Shown: positions 53,019 through 62,453, counted from the first letter of the stretch. The stretch: DNA of 64,000 nt from Vibrio sp. Y2-5 (GCF_014596725.1 NZ_JACVEG010000011.1:26368-90367); one strand, 5' to 3'. Numbers and translations are program-made. Notes: generated from the letters alone by a model not told the origin.

Positions 53019-54194
53019 ATGAAAAAATTGATTCTAAATTCTGTTCTGGCGTCGTCCACTGCGCTTTCTACTCTTGTCTCATTCACTGCCGCAGCTGCAC
53101 CTATTGTTATGCCAGACGCACCACAGATCGCCGCTAAAGGCTACGTTCTGATGGATTTTCATTCAGGTAAGATTCTGGCTGAAAAAGAGATGGACACAAA
53201 ACTGTCTCCTGCAAGTTTGACCAAGATGATGACAAGTTACGTTATCGGCCAAGAACTCGCGCGTGGAAACATTTCTCCTAATGACGATGTCGTGATTAGT
53301 AAAAACGCGTGGGCGAAAAATTTCCCAGACTCATCTAAGATGTTTATCGAAGTCGGCACCACTGTAAAAGTGAGTGACCTAAACCGCGGTATTATCATTC
53401 AGTCTGGTAACGACGCTTGTGTTGCAATGGCTGAGCACATCGCAGGTTCTGAAGATGCATTCGTTGACTTAATGAATGCTTGGGCAAGCTCACTGAAAAT
53501 GACCAACACGCATTTCGCGAACGTTCACGGTCTAGACGATCCAAACTTATACTCAACTCCTCACGATATGGCTCGATTAGGTCAAGCGCTGATTCGTGAT
53601 GTGCCAGATGAATACGCACTGTATTCAGAGCAAAAGTTCACTTACAACGGTATCACTCAATACAACCGTAACGGTCTGTTATGGGATAAGAGCATGAACG
53701 TTGACGGTATCAAGACTGGCCACACGTCAAACGCAGGTTACAGCCTAGTAAGCTCTGCAACCGAAGGTAAGATGCGTCTTGTAGCCGTTGTGATGGGCAC
53801 TAAAGATGCGAATGCTCGTAAGTCTGAAAGCAAGAAGCTATTAAGCTATGGCTTCCGTTTCTTTGAAACAGTGGCACCACACAAGAAAGGCGAAACCTTT
53901 GTTGAAGAACAAATCTGGATGGGTGACAAGTCAACCGTTGCTTTAGGCGTTGATGAAGACACTTATGTCACTCTGCCTCGTGGTCAAGCGAAAAACCTAA
54001 CTGCAAGCTTCGTACTTGAAAAAGAGCTAAAAGCCCCAATTAAGAAAGGTGATGTAGTTGGTAAGCTTTACTACCAAGTAGACAATGAAGATGTTGCTCA
54101 GTACCCTCTATTAGCACTTGAAGATGTGAATGAAGGTAGCTTGTTCAGCCGCTTATGGGACTACATTGTTCTACTATTCAAAGGCTTGTTCTAA
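53019..54194 (+). CDS. dacA: D-alanyl-D-alanine carboxypeptidase DacA (PBP5)
   Basis: Periplasmic carboxypeptidase that trims the fifth residue of stem peptides and helps hold cell shape. It has a signal peptide (about 1-28, ending ATAAA), S66-x-x-K69 in SPASLTKMM, SGN at 129-131 and KTG at 232-234, and a C-terminal amphipathic helix (SRLWDYIVLLFKGLF) that anchors it to the membrane. Length is 391 residues (E. coli 403). It ends in an unusually large inverted-repeat terminator. Confidence 0.97.
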   Translation: MKKLILNSVLASSTALSTLVSFTAAAAPIVMPDAPQIAAKGYVLMDFHSGKILAEKEMDTKLSPASLTKMMTSYVIGQELARGNISPNDDVVISKNAWAKNFPDSSKMFIEVGTTVKVSDLNRGIIIQSGNDACVAMAEHIAGSEDAFVDLMNAWASSLKMTNTHFANVHGLDDPNLYSTPHDMARLGQALIRDVPDEYALYSEQKFTYNGITQYNRNGLLWDKSMNVDGIKTGHTSNAGYSLVSSATEGKMRLVAVVMGTKDANARKSESKKLLSYGFRFFETVAPHKKGETFVEEQIWMGDKSTVALGVDEDTYVTLPRGQAKNLTASFVLEKELKAPIKKGDVVGKLYYQVDNEDVAQYPLLALEDVNEGSLFSRLWDYIVLLFKGLF

Positions 54195-54317
54195 TACCAA
54201 TTCTAGCAATTGGGTATAGTAGTTTAGTAATTTGACAGGGAAGCTGCTTATTACTCTTCTTACTTGGAACTGCAGGTTGGCTGCAGCTTCAAGTAGGAAG
54301 AGTAAAGCGGCTTTTTT
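54193..54317 (+). repeat. Composite inverted-repeat element and terminator after dacA
   Basis: A small ATACCAATT/AATTGGGTAT repeat (54193-54218) overlaps the dacA stop. Then a large imperfect hairpin (left arm 54241-54275, right arm 54281-54314, loop GTTGG) ends in a T-run. The two ACTGCAG/CTGCAGC arms are centred at 54278. The same ATACCAAT motif flanks the ptsI terminator; it looks like a dispersed Vibrio palindromic element. Confidence 0.7.
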
Positions 54318-54393
54318 GTTCACTTGAGATCCACTTCGATAGGCTGTAATATTCCGCACCGCTTAATCGAATGCCAAACTTGGAGTTTCCAAT

Positions 54394-54672
54394 ATGTTGA
54401 CCATCAACTCTGATGCAAAATTAAAAGACCTGCTTGAGTTCCCTTGTTCTTTTACCTACAAGGTGATGGGCCATGCAAAACCAGAATTACCTGAGCTTGT
54501 TCTTGAAGTGATTCAACGCCATGCTCCTGGCGATTACAGCCCACGAGTTAAGCCTAGTGCGAAAGGTAACTATCACTCAGTATCAGTGACTATTACTGCC
54601 ACTTCTATCGTGCAAGTGGAAACCCTGTATAAAGAACTGGGTGATATTGAAATTGTACGCATGGTTCTGTAA
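54394..54672 (+). CDS. ybeD: YbeD (DUF493) protein
   Basis: Small conserved protein of 92 residues with an ACT-like fold expected from the family. LLEFPCSFTYKVMGHA at the N-terminal part and YKELGDIEIVRMVL at the end match E. coli YbeD (87 residues). It lies between dacA and lipB, as in E. coli; a link with LipB activity is suggested by gene order only. Small hairpins follow at 54680 and 54717. Confidence 0.9.
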   Translation: MLTINSDAKLKDLLEFPCSFTYKVMGHAKPELPELVLEVIQRHAPGDYSPRVKPSAKGNYHSVSVTITATSIVQVETLYKELGDIEIVRMVL

Positions 54673-54679
54673 CAGAGCC

Positions 54680-54741
54680 GATATCAAATAATTTGATATC
54701 AATTAAAATATTTTTGAAGGCAGCACAAGGCTGCTTTCTTT
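54680..54741 (+). terminator. Two small hairpins after ybeD
   Basis: GATATCAAA/TTTGATATC around TAA (54680-54700), then GGCAGC/GCTGCT-type arms around ACAAG (54717-54737) followed by a T-rich tract. The second is a likely terminator for ybeD. Confidence 0.7.
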
Positions 54742-54863
54742 ATATTTATCAAAATGTTAACAAAACATTACTTTAATCATGGTCAAAAAAATGCCCTCTA
54801 TGAGTAGTTCCTCGCTCTCAAGGCGTTTATAATCACCCAAATTTTCACAACCACTGACGGAAT

Positions 54864-55532
54864 ATGACACTAGATAACCAGCTTGTTGTCAGACAATGGG
54901 GTCGACAAGACTATCACCCAGTTTGGCAGGCGATGCATGAATTTACCGATCAGCGCGACGAAGAAACTCGTGATGAAGTCTGGCTTGTTGAACACAACCC
55001 AGTATTTACACAGGGTCAGGCAGGTAAAGCGGAGCACTTGATTAACACAGGTAATATTCCGGTTGTGCAAAGTGATCGTGGCGGTCAGGTGACTTATCAC
55101 GGTCCGGGTCAGTTAGTTGCGTATTTTTTAATTAACCTAAGACGCAAAAAATTAGGTGTTCGAGATCTGGTAACGGACATTGAAAATCTGGTTATCAATA
55201 CTCTAAAAGCTTACGATATTACGTCAGCCGCACGTCCGGATGCTCCGGGAGTCTACGTTGACGGAAAAAAAATCTGTTCACTTGGCCTGCGAATTCGTAA
55301 AGGCTGCTCATTTCATGGGCTAGCATTAAACGTCAATATGGATCTCTCCCCATTCTTGAGAATTAACCCTTGCGGTTACCAAGGTATGGAAATGGTGCAA
55401 GTGAGCAACTTAGGTGGGCCGGCAGATATCCACCAAGTAGAGCAACAATTAATCCAAGAACTCGTAACGCTATTTGGCTACGAGCATGTCGAATTCAGCA
55501 CTGAAGCACCCTCAATCGGTAACAAAGTATGA
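54864..55532 (+). CDS. lipB: Lipoyl (octanoyl) transferase
   Basis: Moves octanoyl from acyl-ACP to lipoate-dependent enzymes, the first step of lipoate synthesis. The catalytic pair is K136 (GKKICSLG) and C170 (INPCGYQGME), with RGGQVTYHGPGQLVAY as substrate loop. Length is 222 residues (E. coli 213). ATG overlaps nothing upstream; lipA overlaps its stop by 4 bases (ATGA), so translation is coupled. Confidence 0.96.
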   Translation: MTLDNQLVVRQWGRQDYHPVWQAMHEFTDQRDEETRDEVWLVEHNPVFTQGQAGKAEHLINTGNIPVVQSDRGGQVTYHGPGQLVAYFLINLRRKKLGVRDLVTDIENLVINTLKAYDITSAARPDAPGVYVDGKKICSLGLRIRKGCSFHGLALNVNMDLSPFLRINPCGYQGMEMVQVSNLGGPADIHQVEQQLIQELVTLFGYEHVEFSTEAPSIGNKV

Positions 55533-56494
55533 GCAAACCCATTCAAATGGAAAAAGGCGTCAAATACCGTGACGCTGACAAAATGGCACTGATTCCTGTA
55601 AAGAACATGCCATCAGAACAAAAAGAAATCTTACGTAAACCTGAGTGGATGAAGATCAAGCTGCCAGCAGACAGCCAACGCATCCAAGACATCAAATCAG
55701 CAATGCGTAAGAACAACCTGCACTCTGTTTGTGAAGAAGCGTCTTGCCCTAACTTGGCTGAGTGTTTCAACCACGGTACTGCAACCTTTATGATTTTAGG
55801 TGCTATCTGTACTCGTCGTTGTCCATTCTGCGATGTTGCACATGGCCGCCCAGTTGCTCCTGAAGCCGATGAGCCGAAAAAGCTAGCGAAAACCATCAGT
55901 GACATGAAACTTAAGTATGTCGTTATCACCTCTGTAGACCGTGATGATCTTCGTGATGGTGGTGCACAACACTTTGCTGACTGTAACCGCGAAATTCGTG
56001 CTTTGAATCCAAACATTCGTATTGAAACTTTGGTTCCTGATTTCCGTGGTCGTATGGATGTCGCACTCGACTTGTTGAAAGACAACCCGCCAGATGTGTT
56101 CAACCACAACTTGGAAACAGCACCTCGTCTGTACCGTAAAGCGCGTCCGGGTGCGAACTACAAGTGGTCACTGCAACTTCTGCAAAAATTCAAAGAGCAG
56201 CATCCTGAGATCCCAACAAAGTCGGGATTGATGATGGGGCTAGGTGAGACAAAAGAAGAGATCATCGAAGTGATGAAGGATCTTCGTGCTCACGGCGTTA
56301 CTATGCTAACCCTAGGCCAATACCTAGCGCCAAGCCGCCACCATTTGCCAGTTGAACGTTACGTTCCACCAGCAGAATTTGATGAGTTAAAAGATATCGC
56401 GCTAGAGCTTGGTTTCACTCACGCAGCTTGTGGTCCGTTTGTGCGTTCTTCTTACCACGCAGATATGCAGGCGCAAGGTTTAGAAGTTAAGTAA
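55529..56494 (+). CDS. lipA: Lipoyl synthase
   Basis: Radical SAM enzyme that inserts two sulfurs into the octanoyl chain. The auxiliary cluster ligands are C68, C73 and C79 (CEEASCPNLAEC) and the SAM cluster is C94, C98 and C101 (CTRRCPFC). The C-terminal Ser that ligates the auxiliary cluster is in VRSSYHA. Length is 321 residues, as in E. coli. It ends at a UUCG-loop terminator. Confidence 0.97.
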   Translation: MSKPIQMEKGVKYRDADKMALIPVKNMPSEQKEILRKPEWMKIKLPADSQRIQDIKSAMRKNNLHSVCEEASCPNLAECFNHGTATFMILGAICTRRCPFCDVAHGRPVAPEADEPKKLAKTISDMKLKYVVITSVDRDDLRDGGAQHFADCNREIRALNPNIRIETLVPDFRGRMDVALDLLKDNPPDVFNHNLETAPRLYRKARPGANYKWSLQLLQKFKEQHPEIPTKSGLMMGLGETKEEIIEVMKDLRAHGVTMLTLGQYLAPSRHHLPVERYVPPAEFDELKDIALELGFTHAACGPFVRSSYHADMQAQGLEVK

Positions 56495-56520
56495 TCAATA
56501 CTTGAAGCACTAAATCAATG

Positions 56521-56556
56521 AAAAGGCGATATGTCTTCGGATATGTCGCCTTTTTT
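56521..56556 (+). terminator. Intrinsic terminator of lipA with TTCG loop
   Basis: 15-bp stem with two wobble pairs around a TTCG tetraloop (56536-56539), followed by a T-run. Confidence 0.93.
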
Positions 56557-56630
56557 GTGTCTATCATTGAATAGATGCAAATAGTTTTATAGGCTAACCA
56601 CTGACTCTTAAATCATGAAGGACAATGATA

Positions 56631-56963
56631 ATGAAAAATTTAACGATGCTCGCTTTCGCTCTGACTACAGCAGCAATTACAGCCGGTTGTTCTTCGAACT
56701 CTCAGACAGACAACTTCCGCGAAGCTTCTTTCGAATTATGTAATACAGAAGTCGATATCTATTCCGTCAGCGACGATGGCAAAGTTCGCATTGTCTGTTC
56801 AGATGGTTCTAAGTTCGCTCTGGCAAGTGAAGATACTCTTGAAGTGATGCGTGAGATTAATATTGAATATTGTGATGGTGAAGGCTTAGGTAAGTTTACC
56901 GAAAGCAACAAATACTACATGTTCAAATGTAAATCCGGCACTTTAATCAGTATGGCTAAATAG
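56631..56963 (+). CDS. Small hypothetical lipoprotein with four cysteines
   Basis: 110 residues beginning with a lipoprotein signal whose lipobox ITAGC places Cys at residue 20. The mature part has four further cysteines (FELCNTEV, VRIVCSDGS, IEYCDGEG, MFKCKSG) in two similarly spaced beta-rich segments, so one or two disulfides are likely. I do not recognise a family. ATG 56631 is chosen because AAGGA is 8 bases upstream; ATG 56625 is in frame. It stands alone between the lipA and glyA terminators. Confidence 0.75.
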   Translation: MKNLTMLAFALTTAAITAGCSSNSQTDNFREASFELCNTEVDIYSVSDDGKVRIVCSDGSKFALASEDTLEVMREINIEYCDGEGLGKFTESNKYYMFKCKSGTLISMAK

Positions 56964-57022
56964 AACTAGCTATAGCTTTATGGTGACTTTCTCTAACGAA
57001 TAAGCCGCCAGTTTAAAGATGT

Positions 57023-57049
57023 AAAAAAGGCCTGCATTGCAGGCCTTTT
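57023..57049 (-). terminator. Intrinsic terminator of glyA
   Basis: GGCCTGCA/TGCAGGCC arms around one T, with A-runs both sides; T-run on the minus strand. Confidence 0.93.
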
Positions 57050-57065
57050 CCGTATGTTCAAGCGA

Positions 57066-58316
57066 TTAAGCGTAAACTGGTAGACGCTTACAGATATCAA
57101 GCACTTTTTGTTTTGTTGCTTCGATAACCGCTTCGTCGTTGATGTTGTCTAGGACATCACACATCCAGTTAGCCAATGCTTTCGCATCTTCCTCACCGAA
57201 ACCACGGCGAGTGATTGCTGGTGTACCTACACGGATACCAGAAGTTACGAATGGGCTGCGTGGATCGTTTGGCACTGAGTTTTTGTTTACAGTGATGTTC
57301 GCTGCACCTAGAGCTGCATCTGCTTCTTTACCTGTGATGTCTTTGTCGATTAGGTCAACAAGGAACAGGTGGTTTTCAGTACTGTTAGAAACGATTTTGT
57401 AACCACGCTCTTGGAACTGAGCAACCATTGCTTTTGCGTTCTTAACAACACGCTCTTGGTAAGCTTTGAATTCAGGTTCCATCGCTTCTTTGAACGCTAC
57501 CGCTTTACCAGCGATAACATGCATTAGAGGACCACCTTGGCCGCCTGGGAACACTGCTGAGTTCAGCTTTTTGTACATCTCTTCACCAGCGTTTGAAAGA
57601 ATCAAACCGCCACGTGGGCCTGCTAGTGTTTTGTGAGTTGTAGTAGTAACAACGTGTGCGTATGGGATTGGCGTTGGGTATACACCCGCAGCGATCAGGC
57701 CAGCAACGTGTGCCATGTCTACAAACAGGTAAGCATCGACTTTGTCAGCGATTTCACGCATGCGTTTCCAATCAACGATTTGTGAGTAAGCTGAGAAACC
57801 ACCGATGATCATCTTAGGCTTATGCTCAAGAGCAAGTGCTTCCATCTCGTCGTAGTTGATTTGACCCGCTTCGTCGATACCGTAAGGAATCACGTTGTAG
57901 TGTTTACCAGAGAAGTTTACTGGTGAGCCGTGAGTCAAGTGACCGCCGTGCGCTAGGCTCATACCTAGAACAGTGTCACCTGGGTTTAGAAGAGCCATGT
58001 ACACTGCGCTGTTTGCTTGAGAGCCAGAGTGAGGCTGAACGTTAGCGTACTCACAGCCAAATAGCTGGCATGCACGGTCAATTGCTAGAGATTCCGCTTT
58101 ATCAACGTACTCACAACCGCCGTAGTAACGCTTGCCAGGGTAGCCTTCAGCGTATTTGTTTGTTAGCTGAGAACCTTGAGCTTCCATTACACGCGGACTG
58201 GTGTAGTTTTCTGAAGCGATAAGTTCAATGTGCTCTTCTTGGCGAAGAGTTTCTTCCTGAATGGCAGCGTATAGCTCCGGATCATAATCAGCGATGTTCA
58301 TATCACGCTTAAGCAT
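57066..58316 (-). CDS. glyA: Serine hydroxymethyltransferase
   Basis: PLP enzyme that interconverts serine and glycine, supplying 5,10-methylene-THF. The PLP Lys is in TTTTHKTLAGPRGG near residue 229; HIELIASENYTSP is the N-terminal hallmark. The start at 58316 has AGGAG 6 bases upstream and gives 416 residues (E. coli 417); an upstream frame to 58391 is spurious. A near-perfect PurR box lies 57-72 bases before the start. Vibrio often carry two glyA genes; this looks like the main one. Confidence 0.97.
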   Translation of the reverse strand: MLKRDMNIADYDPELYAAIQEETLRQEEHIELIASENYTSPRVMEAQGSQLTNKYAEGYPGKRYYGGCEYVDKAESLAIDRACQLFGCEYANVQPHSGSQANSAVYMALLNPGDTVLGMSLAHGGHLTHGSPVNFSGKHYNVIPYGIDEAGQINYDEMEALALEHKPKMIIGGFSAYSQIVDWKRMREIADKVDAYLFVDMAHVAGLIAAGVYPTPIPYAHVVTTTTHKTLAGPRGGLILSNAGEEMYKKLNSAVFPGGQGGPLMHVIAGKAVAFKEAMEPEFKAYQERVVKNAKAMVAQFQERGYKIVSNSTENHLFLVDLIDKDITGKEADAALGAANITVNKNSVPNDPRSPFVTSGIRVGTPAITRRGFGEEDAKALANWMCDVLDNINDEAVIEATKQKVLDICKRLPVYA

Positions 58317-58372
58317 CTGTATCTCCTGACTCAGATTTGACTGAAAGTAGCAAAAAACCACACAACGACCAA

Positions 58373-58388
58373 AAGCAAACGTTTTCGT
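58373..58388. promoter_or_regulatory. PurR box upstream of glyA
   Basis: AAGCAAACGTTTTCGT matches the PurR consensus ACGCAAACGTTTGCGT at 14 of 16 positions. E. coli glyA is PurR-repressed, which fits. Confidence 0.8.
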
Positions 58389-58527
58389 CACCGTAATATG
58401 GCGCGCATTCTACATAATTTGATTTATATCATAAAGCCCAAATTACAGAAATTATCATGCAGTTTTTTCATGTTGATTGACAATACCGCTCATCTTTTGC
58501 GCTTTTCGGATGAGTGTCTACATTTTC

Positions 58528-58542
58528 TTTACACAGTGTAAA
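58528..58542. promoter_or_regulatory. Perfect palindrome TTTACAC-A-GTGTAAA
   Basis: 15-bp perfect palindrome in the 347-base region between divergent glyA and the YitT gene. A dimeric regulator operator is plausible; the regulator is unknown. Confidence 0.5.
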
Positions 58543-58663
58543 TTTGGGAATACATAGGTTTACCCTAATTTTTGTTCGCTAGCTACCGAAAAGATCGGGT
58601 TTTAATTAGTATCCACTTATTCTTTACCAATTATTTATTTTTTAGCAATTAATGGCATCTTAA

Positions 58664-59263
58664 ATGGAAACACATTCACGGAAGGAAGATTGGGTAGCGA
58701 TCTTCACTGGCACCTTTATCGTGTCTCAAGGACTATTTTTTCTAAAAGCAGCCAATCTGATCACAGGTGGTACAGCCGGTTTAGCACTTTTACTGACCCA
58801 TGTATTCCCTTGGAGCTTCGGCGCGCTGTATTTCTTCGTCAACATGCCATTCTACCTGCTCGCGTGGAAACGCTTCGGAGCTAAGTTCTCGATCAACACG
58901 GCTATCTCATGTGGCTTGGTTTCTGTATTCACTGATCACCTGTCGAACTTCATCACTATCGAACATGTTGACCCCGCCTACTGCGCTATAGCTGGAGGAC
59001 TACTGACTGGATTAGGGATGTTAATTCTGTTCCGTCACCGTTCAAGCTTGGGCGGGTTTAACGTGCTATGTCTGTTTATTCAGGACAAATTCGGCATTTC
59101 GGTAGGTAAAACACAACTCGTTTTAGACTGCACCATTGTGTTTACTTCGCTGTTCTTCCTAACACCGTCAATTATTATGTTGTCTATCGCAGGTGCGGTT
59201 GTACTCAACATAGTGTTAGCAATGAACCATAAACCTTCACGTTATTCGGTCAAATATATTTAG
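58664..59263 (+). CDS. YitT-family membrane protein
   Basis: Integral inner-membrane protein of 199 residues with about five hydrophobic segments and short loops (ITGGTAGLALLLTH; FFVNMPFYLLAWKRFG; LLTGLGMLILFRHRSSLGG). It matches the N-terminal DUF161 part of the YitT family; the usual C-terminal DUF2179 domain is missing, so it is the short form. Function is unknown. No clear ribosome site before the ATG. It is divergent from glyA and convergent with the RND operon through a shared terminator. Confidence 0.85.
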   Translation: METHSRKEDWVAIFTGTFIVSQGLFFLKAANLITGGTAGLALLLTHVFPWSFGALYFFVNMPFYLLAWKRFGAKFSINTAISCGLVSVFTDHLSNFITIEHVDPAYCAIAGGLLTGLGMLILFRHRSSLGGFNVLCLFIQDKFGISVGKTQLVLDCTIVFTSLFFLTPSIIMLSIAGAVVLNIVLAMNHKPSRYSVKYI

Positions 59264-59293
59264 CCTCTCTTAATGAGAACAGACGAATAAACG

Positions 59294-59319
59294 AAAGCCC
59301 GCAATTTTGCGGGCTTTTT
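59294..59319. terminator. Bidirectional terminator between YitT gene and RND operon
   Basis: AAAGCCCGCA pairs with TGCGGGCTTT around ATTT. Confidence 0.9.
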
Positions 59320-59345
59320 GATTTTGACTTAATCACAAACAGGCT

Positions 59346-62300
59346 TTAGTGAGTCGTTCGACCTTTGTTGTCGTGCCCCAATTCTCTGTTCAGTTCCGCT
59401 TCAACATGCCCCGGCGCTTGTGTCTTCGCCGAAATTAAACGGTACATTGCAGGAATAACAAACAGGGTAACCACAGTAGCAAACGCCATTCCGAAGAAAA
59501 TAACCGTACCTACCGCCACGCGGCTTTCATAACCAGCGCCCGTAGAGACAATCAGTGGAATAGAACCTGCCAACGTCGTAAATGCCGTCATCAAAATAGG
59601 ACGAAGACGTCGTGCTGAGGCATCAACAATCGCTTTCTCAAACTCAACGCCACGGTCACGTAGCTGGTTGGCAAATTCAACAATTAAGATACCGTTCTTG
59701 GTTACCATACCAATCAGCATCACCATACCAATTTGGCTGTATACGTTCATCCCCTGCCCCATAATCAGCAGCCCAAGGAAACCTCCGAATACGCCCATAG
59801 GGACAGTAAACATAATCACCATTGGGTTGATAAAGCTTTCAAACTGAGCGGCCAGCACCAAATAGGCCACCAGCAGGGCTAAAGCAAATACAGCAGCAAC
59901 ACTCGACTGGTTCTCCTTGAAGTCTTTGGACTCTCCGGAATAACTCACAGAAATATCACTTGGTAGTATTTCCAAAGCTTTTTGATCCATGAAATCCAAA
60001 GCCTCACCTAAGGTTGCCCCATCAGCTAAGTTCGCAGTAATGGTAATCGCTTTTTGCTTGTTGTAGTGCGACAGGCGAATGGCTGATGCCACTTCCTCAA
60101 TTCTGGTCACGGTATCCAGTGTCACGAGATCGCCATTTCCGGTACGCATATATATTTGGCTTAAATCGGCCGCATTATTAAAGCTGTTTTCGTCACCACG
60201 CAAATAAACGTCATACTCTTCACCTCGTTCGACAAAGGTTGTGACAGACTTTCCACCCAGCATAACCTCAAGCGTATCCGAGATATCTTGCACACTGATG
60301 TTCAGCTCCGATGCTCTTTGTTTATCAACCGTCACCACCAGTTCCGGTGTTTTTTCTGAATAGTTGATATCCACGCCCGTCATGTAGGTTGAGCTTTCAG
60401 CTGCCGCTTCAAGTTTTTCAGCCCACTCTTTTAACTCCGTATAATCAGAGCCACCGAGTACAAACTGAACGGGTTCACTGGAACCGCCACGGAAACCGGG
60501 CATAAATGGAATCACACGCACATCAGGAATACCCGCTAACGCTTTTCTCACTTCACCTAAAGCTTTTTGAGCGGTAACGCTGCGCTGATTCCAATCATCA
60601 AGCGTCATGATCACAAAGCCAGTCTGGTCACCAGCATTACCGCCAAAAGCTGGCGACTGAATGCTGAATGATCGTAAGAAACCTTGTCCAAGCAAGGGTT
60701 TCAATCGAGCTTCTACCAAATCCATATTGGCAGACATACGGTTATAACTGGTTGCGTCAGCACCACGTACAAATGCAAAGATAACCCCGCGATCTTCAGA
60801 TGGCGTAAGCTGCGCGGGAACATTCTGCATGAACTGATAACTACCACCAATACAGCCAAGAATGATCAGTGGCGCAAACCATTTAAAGCGCAAAGCAAAG
60901 CGTAAGGCTGTGCGATATGCCGATTCCAGCTTTCCGAACAGCTTGTCAACAAAACGGTTAAAGCCATTTGGTTTAACATTCGCTTTAAGAATCTTACTGC
61001 CCAGTACAGGTGTGAGTGTCAAAGCTATCAAGGACGAAAAAATCACCGACATGGCCAGCAGAACCGAGAACTCAGTGAACAGCAAGCCGACCATACCATC
61101 CATAAAGGAGATAGGCAGGAACACCATCACCAACACTAAGGTCGTGGCGATAACAGCAAAGCCTACTTCACGTGTACCTTTATAGGCAGCAAGCAAAGGT
61201 TTCTCACCCTGCTCAATATGGTGGAAAATGTTTTCTACCACCACAATCGCATCATCCACAACCAGACCAATCGACAAAATCAGTGCCATCAAAGTGATCA
61301 GGTTGATAGAGAAGCCAAAGTAGTAGGCCGCAATAAAAGAAGAGATCAAGGATACCGGTACGGTAATCGCAGGGATCAGTGTCGCGCGAGCCTGACCAAT
61401 AAAGATATAAAGCACTAAAACAACCAGACCACCGGTAATAAATAACGTGCTGTATACCTCTTCGATAGAACGTTCAATGAAGATGGTTGAATCATAGTTC
61501 ACTACTAGCTTGGTGTTTTCTGGCAGGAATTTCTGAATGTTATCGACCTGCTGATGAACTCGTTGCGCCACTTCCAGCGGGTTAGCGTCTGACTGAGGAA
61601 CGATCCCCATGCTCACGTTCACAACACCGTCTGTTTTGTAGGTCGAGTTTTCATTCTCAGCGCCAAGAAATACATCAGCCACATCTTTGAGATAAATCGG
61701 CGATCCGTTAACGCGTTTAACCACTAGATACTGAAAGTCTTCCGGTTTTTGATAGGTTCGAGCGGTACGAACCGACATGACCGTAGAATCATTACGAACT
61801 TGACCACCCGGGCTTTCAATATTTTCACGACGTAATGCGGTTGAAATATCTGAAGTGGTCACACCCCGCCCAGCCATCAGTTCAGGTTGCAATCGTACAT
61901 ACATCACTTTGTACAAACCACCAGAGACGTTCACTGAGCTAACACCCGAAATCAGGCTAAAGCGGTCAACCAGAACTCGTTCCATATAATCCGTTAACTG
62001 AGTTCGGTCCATCGTCGATGAACTCAAGTTAATGTACATAGATGCTTGGCCGGAGCCATTATTCTTAAACACCAGAGGGTCATCCGCCCCTTCTGGTAAG
62101 GAGCGCTGAGCCCGCGCGACTGCATCACGAATATCACTGACACCCGTATTTAGGTCATAACCAAGGTTGAACGTGACCGTAATGCGCGACGAACCGTTAC
62201 GAGTCACTGATGTAATTTCGTCGACGCCGCTGATACCCGTTAATTGCTCTTCCAAAACAGAAGTAATCTGGTTTTCAATAATGGTTGCGGAAGCGCCTTG

Positions 62301-62453
62301 ATATCGGGTTGAGATAGAAACTACCGGATTTTCAATATCCGGCATTTCTCGTACGGCAAGCTTAGTAAACGAGACAAAACCAAACACACACAGCAGCATG
62401 CTTAAAACAAGCGCGGCAACTGGGCGTTTTACTGAAACATCAGAGATCAACAT
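59346..62453 (-). CDS. RND multidrug efflux transporter (HAE-1 type)
   Basis: Inner-membrane proton-driven pump of 1035 residues that expels drugs or bile-like compounds. Twelve membrane helices with two large periplasmic loops are seen; the proton relay Asp pair is in GLVVDDAIVVVENI and the relay Lys in GMVTKNGILIVEF. It forms a pair with the adaptor upstream (TAATG overlap). No outer-membrane channel gene is adjacent, so TolC is probably used. Which Vex/Vme paralogue this is cannot be read from the sequence; substrates are unknown. Confidence 0.93.
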   Translation of the reverse strand: MLISDVSVKRPVAALVLSMLLCVFGFVSFTKLAVREMPDIENPVVSISTRYQGASATIIENQITSVLEEQLTGISGVDEITSVTRNGSSRITVTFNLGYDLNTGVSDIRDAVARAQRSLPEGADDPLVFKNNGSGQASMYINLSSSTMDRTQLTDYMERVLVDRFSLISGVSSVNVSGGLYKVMYVRLQPELMAGRGVTTSDISTALRRENIESPGGQVRNDSTVMSVRTARTYQKPEDFQYLVVKRVNGSPIYLKDVADVFLGAENENSTYKTDGVVNVSMGIVPQSDANPLEVAQRVHQQVDNIQKFLPENTKLVVNYDSTIFIERSIEEVYSTLFITGGLVVLVLYIFIGQARATLIPAITVPVSLISSFIAAYYFGFSINLITLMALILSIGLVVDDAIVVVENIFHHIEQGEKPLLAAYKGTREVGFAVIATTLVLVMVFLPISFMDGMVGLLFTEFSVLLAMSVIFSSLIALTLTPVLGSKILKANVKPNGFNRFVDKLFGKLESAYRTALRFALRFKWFAPLIILGCIGGSYQFMQNVPAQLTPSEDRGVIFAFVRGADATSYNRMSANMDLVEARLKPLLGQGFLRSFSIQSPAFGGNAGDQTGFVIMTLDDWNQRSVTAQKALGEVRKALAGIPDVRVIPFMPGFRGGSSEPVQFVLGGSDYTELKEWAEKLEAAAESSTYMTGVDINYSEKTPELVVTVDKQRASELNISVQDISDTLEVMLGGKSVTTFVERGEEYDVYLRGDENSFNNAADLSQIYMRTGNGDLVTLDTVTRIEEVASAIRLSHYNKQKAITITANLADGATLGEALDFMDQKALEILPSDISVSYSGESKDFKENQSSVAAVFALALLVAYLVLAAQFESFINPMVIMFTVPMGVFGGFLGLLIMGQGMNVYSQIGMVMLIGMVTKNGILIVEFANQLRDRGVEFEKAIVDASARRLRPILMTAFTTLAGSIPLIVSTGAGYESRVAVGTVIFFGMAFATVVTLFVIPAMYRLISAKTQAPGHVEAELNRELGHDNKGRTTH

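Noticed and set aside
55543..56109. 188-residue minus-strand frame inside lipA
   Set aside because: Antisense to a fully conserved enzyme, with no ribosome site or family pattern.
58317..58663. Glycine or other riboswitch upstream of glyA
   Set aside because: No tandem aptamer-like helices or conserved GG-rich cores could be seen; the PurR box explains regulation.
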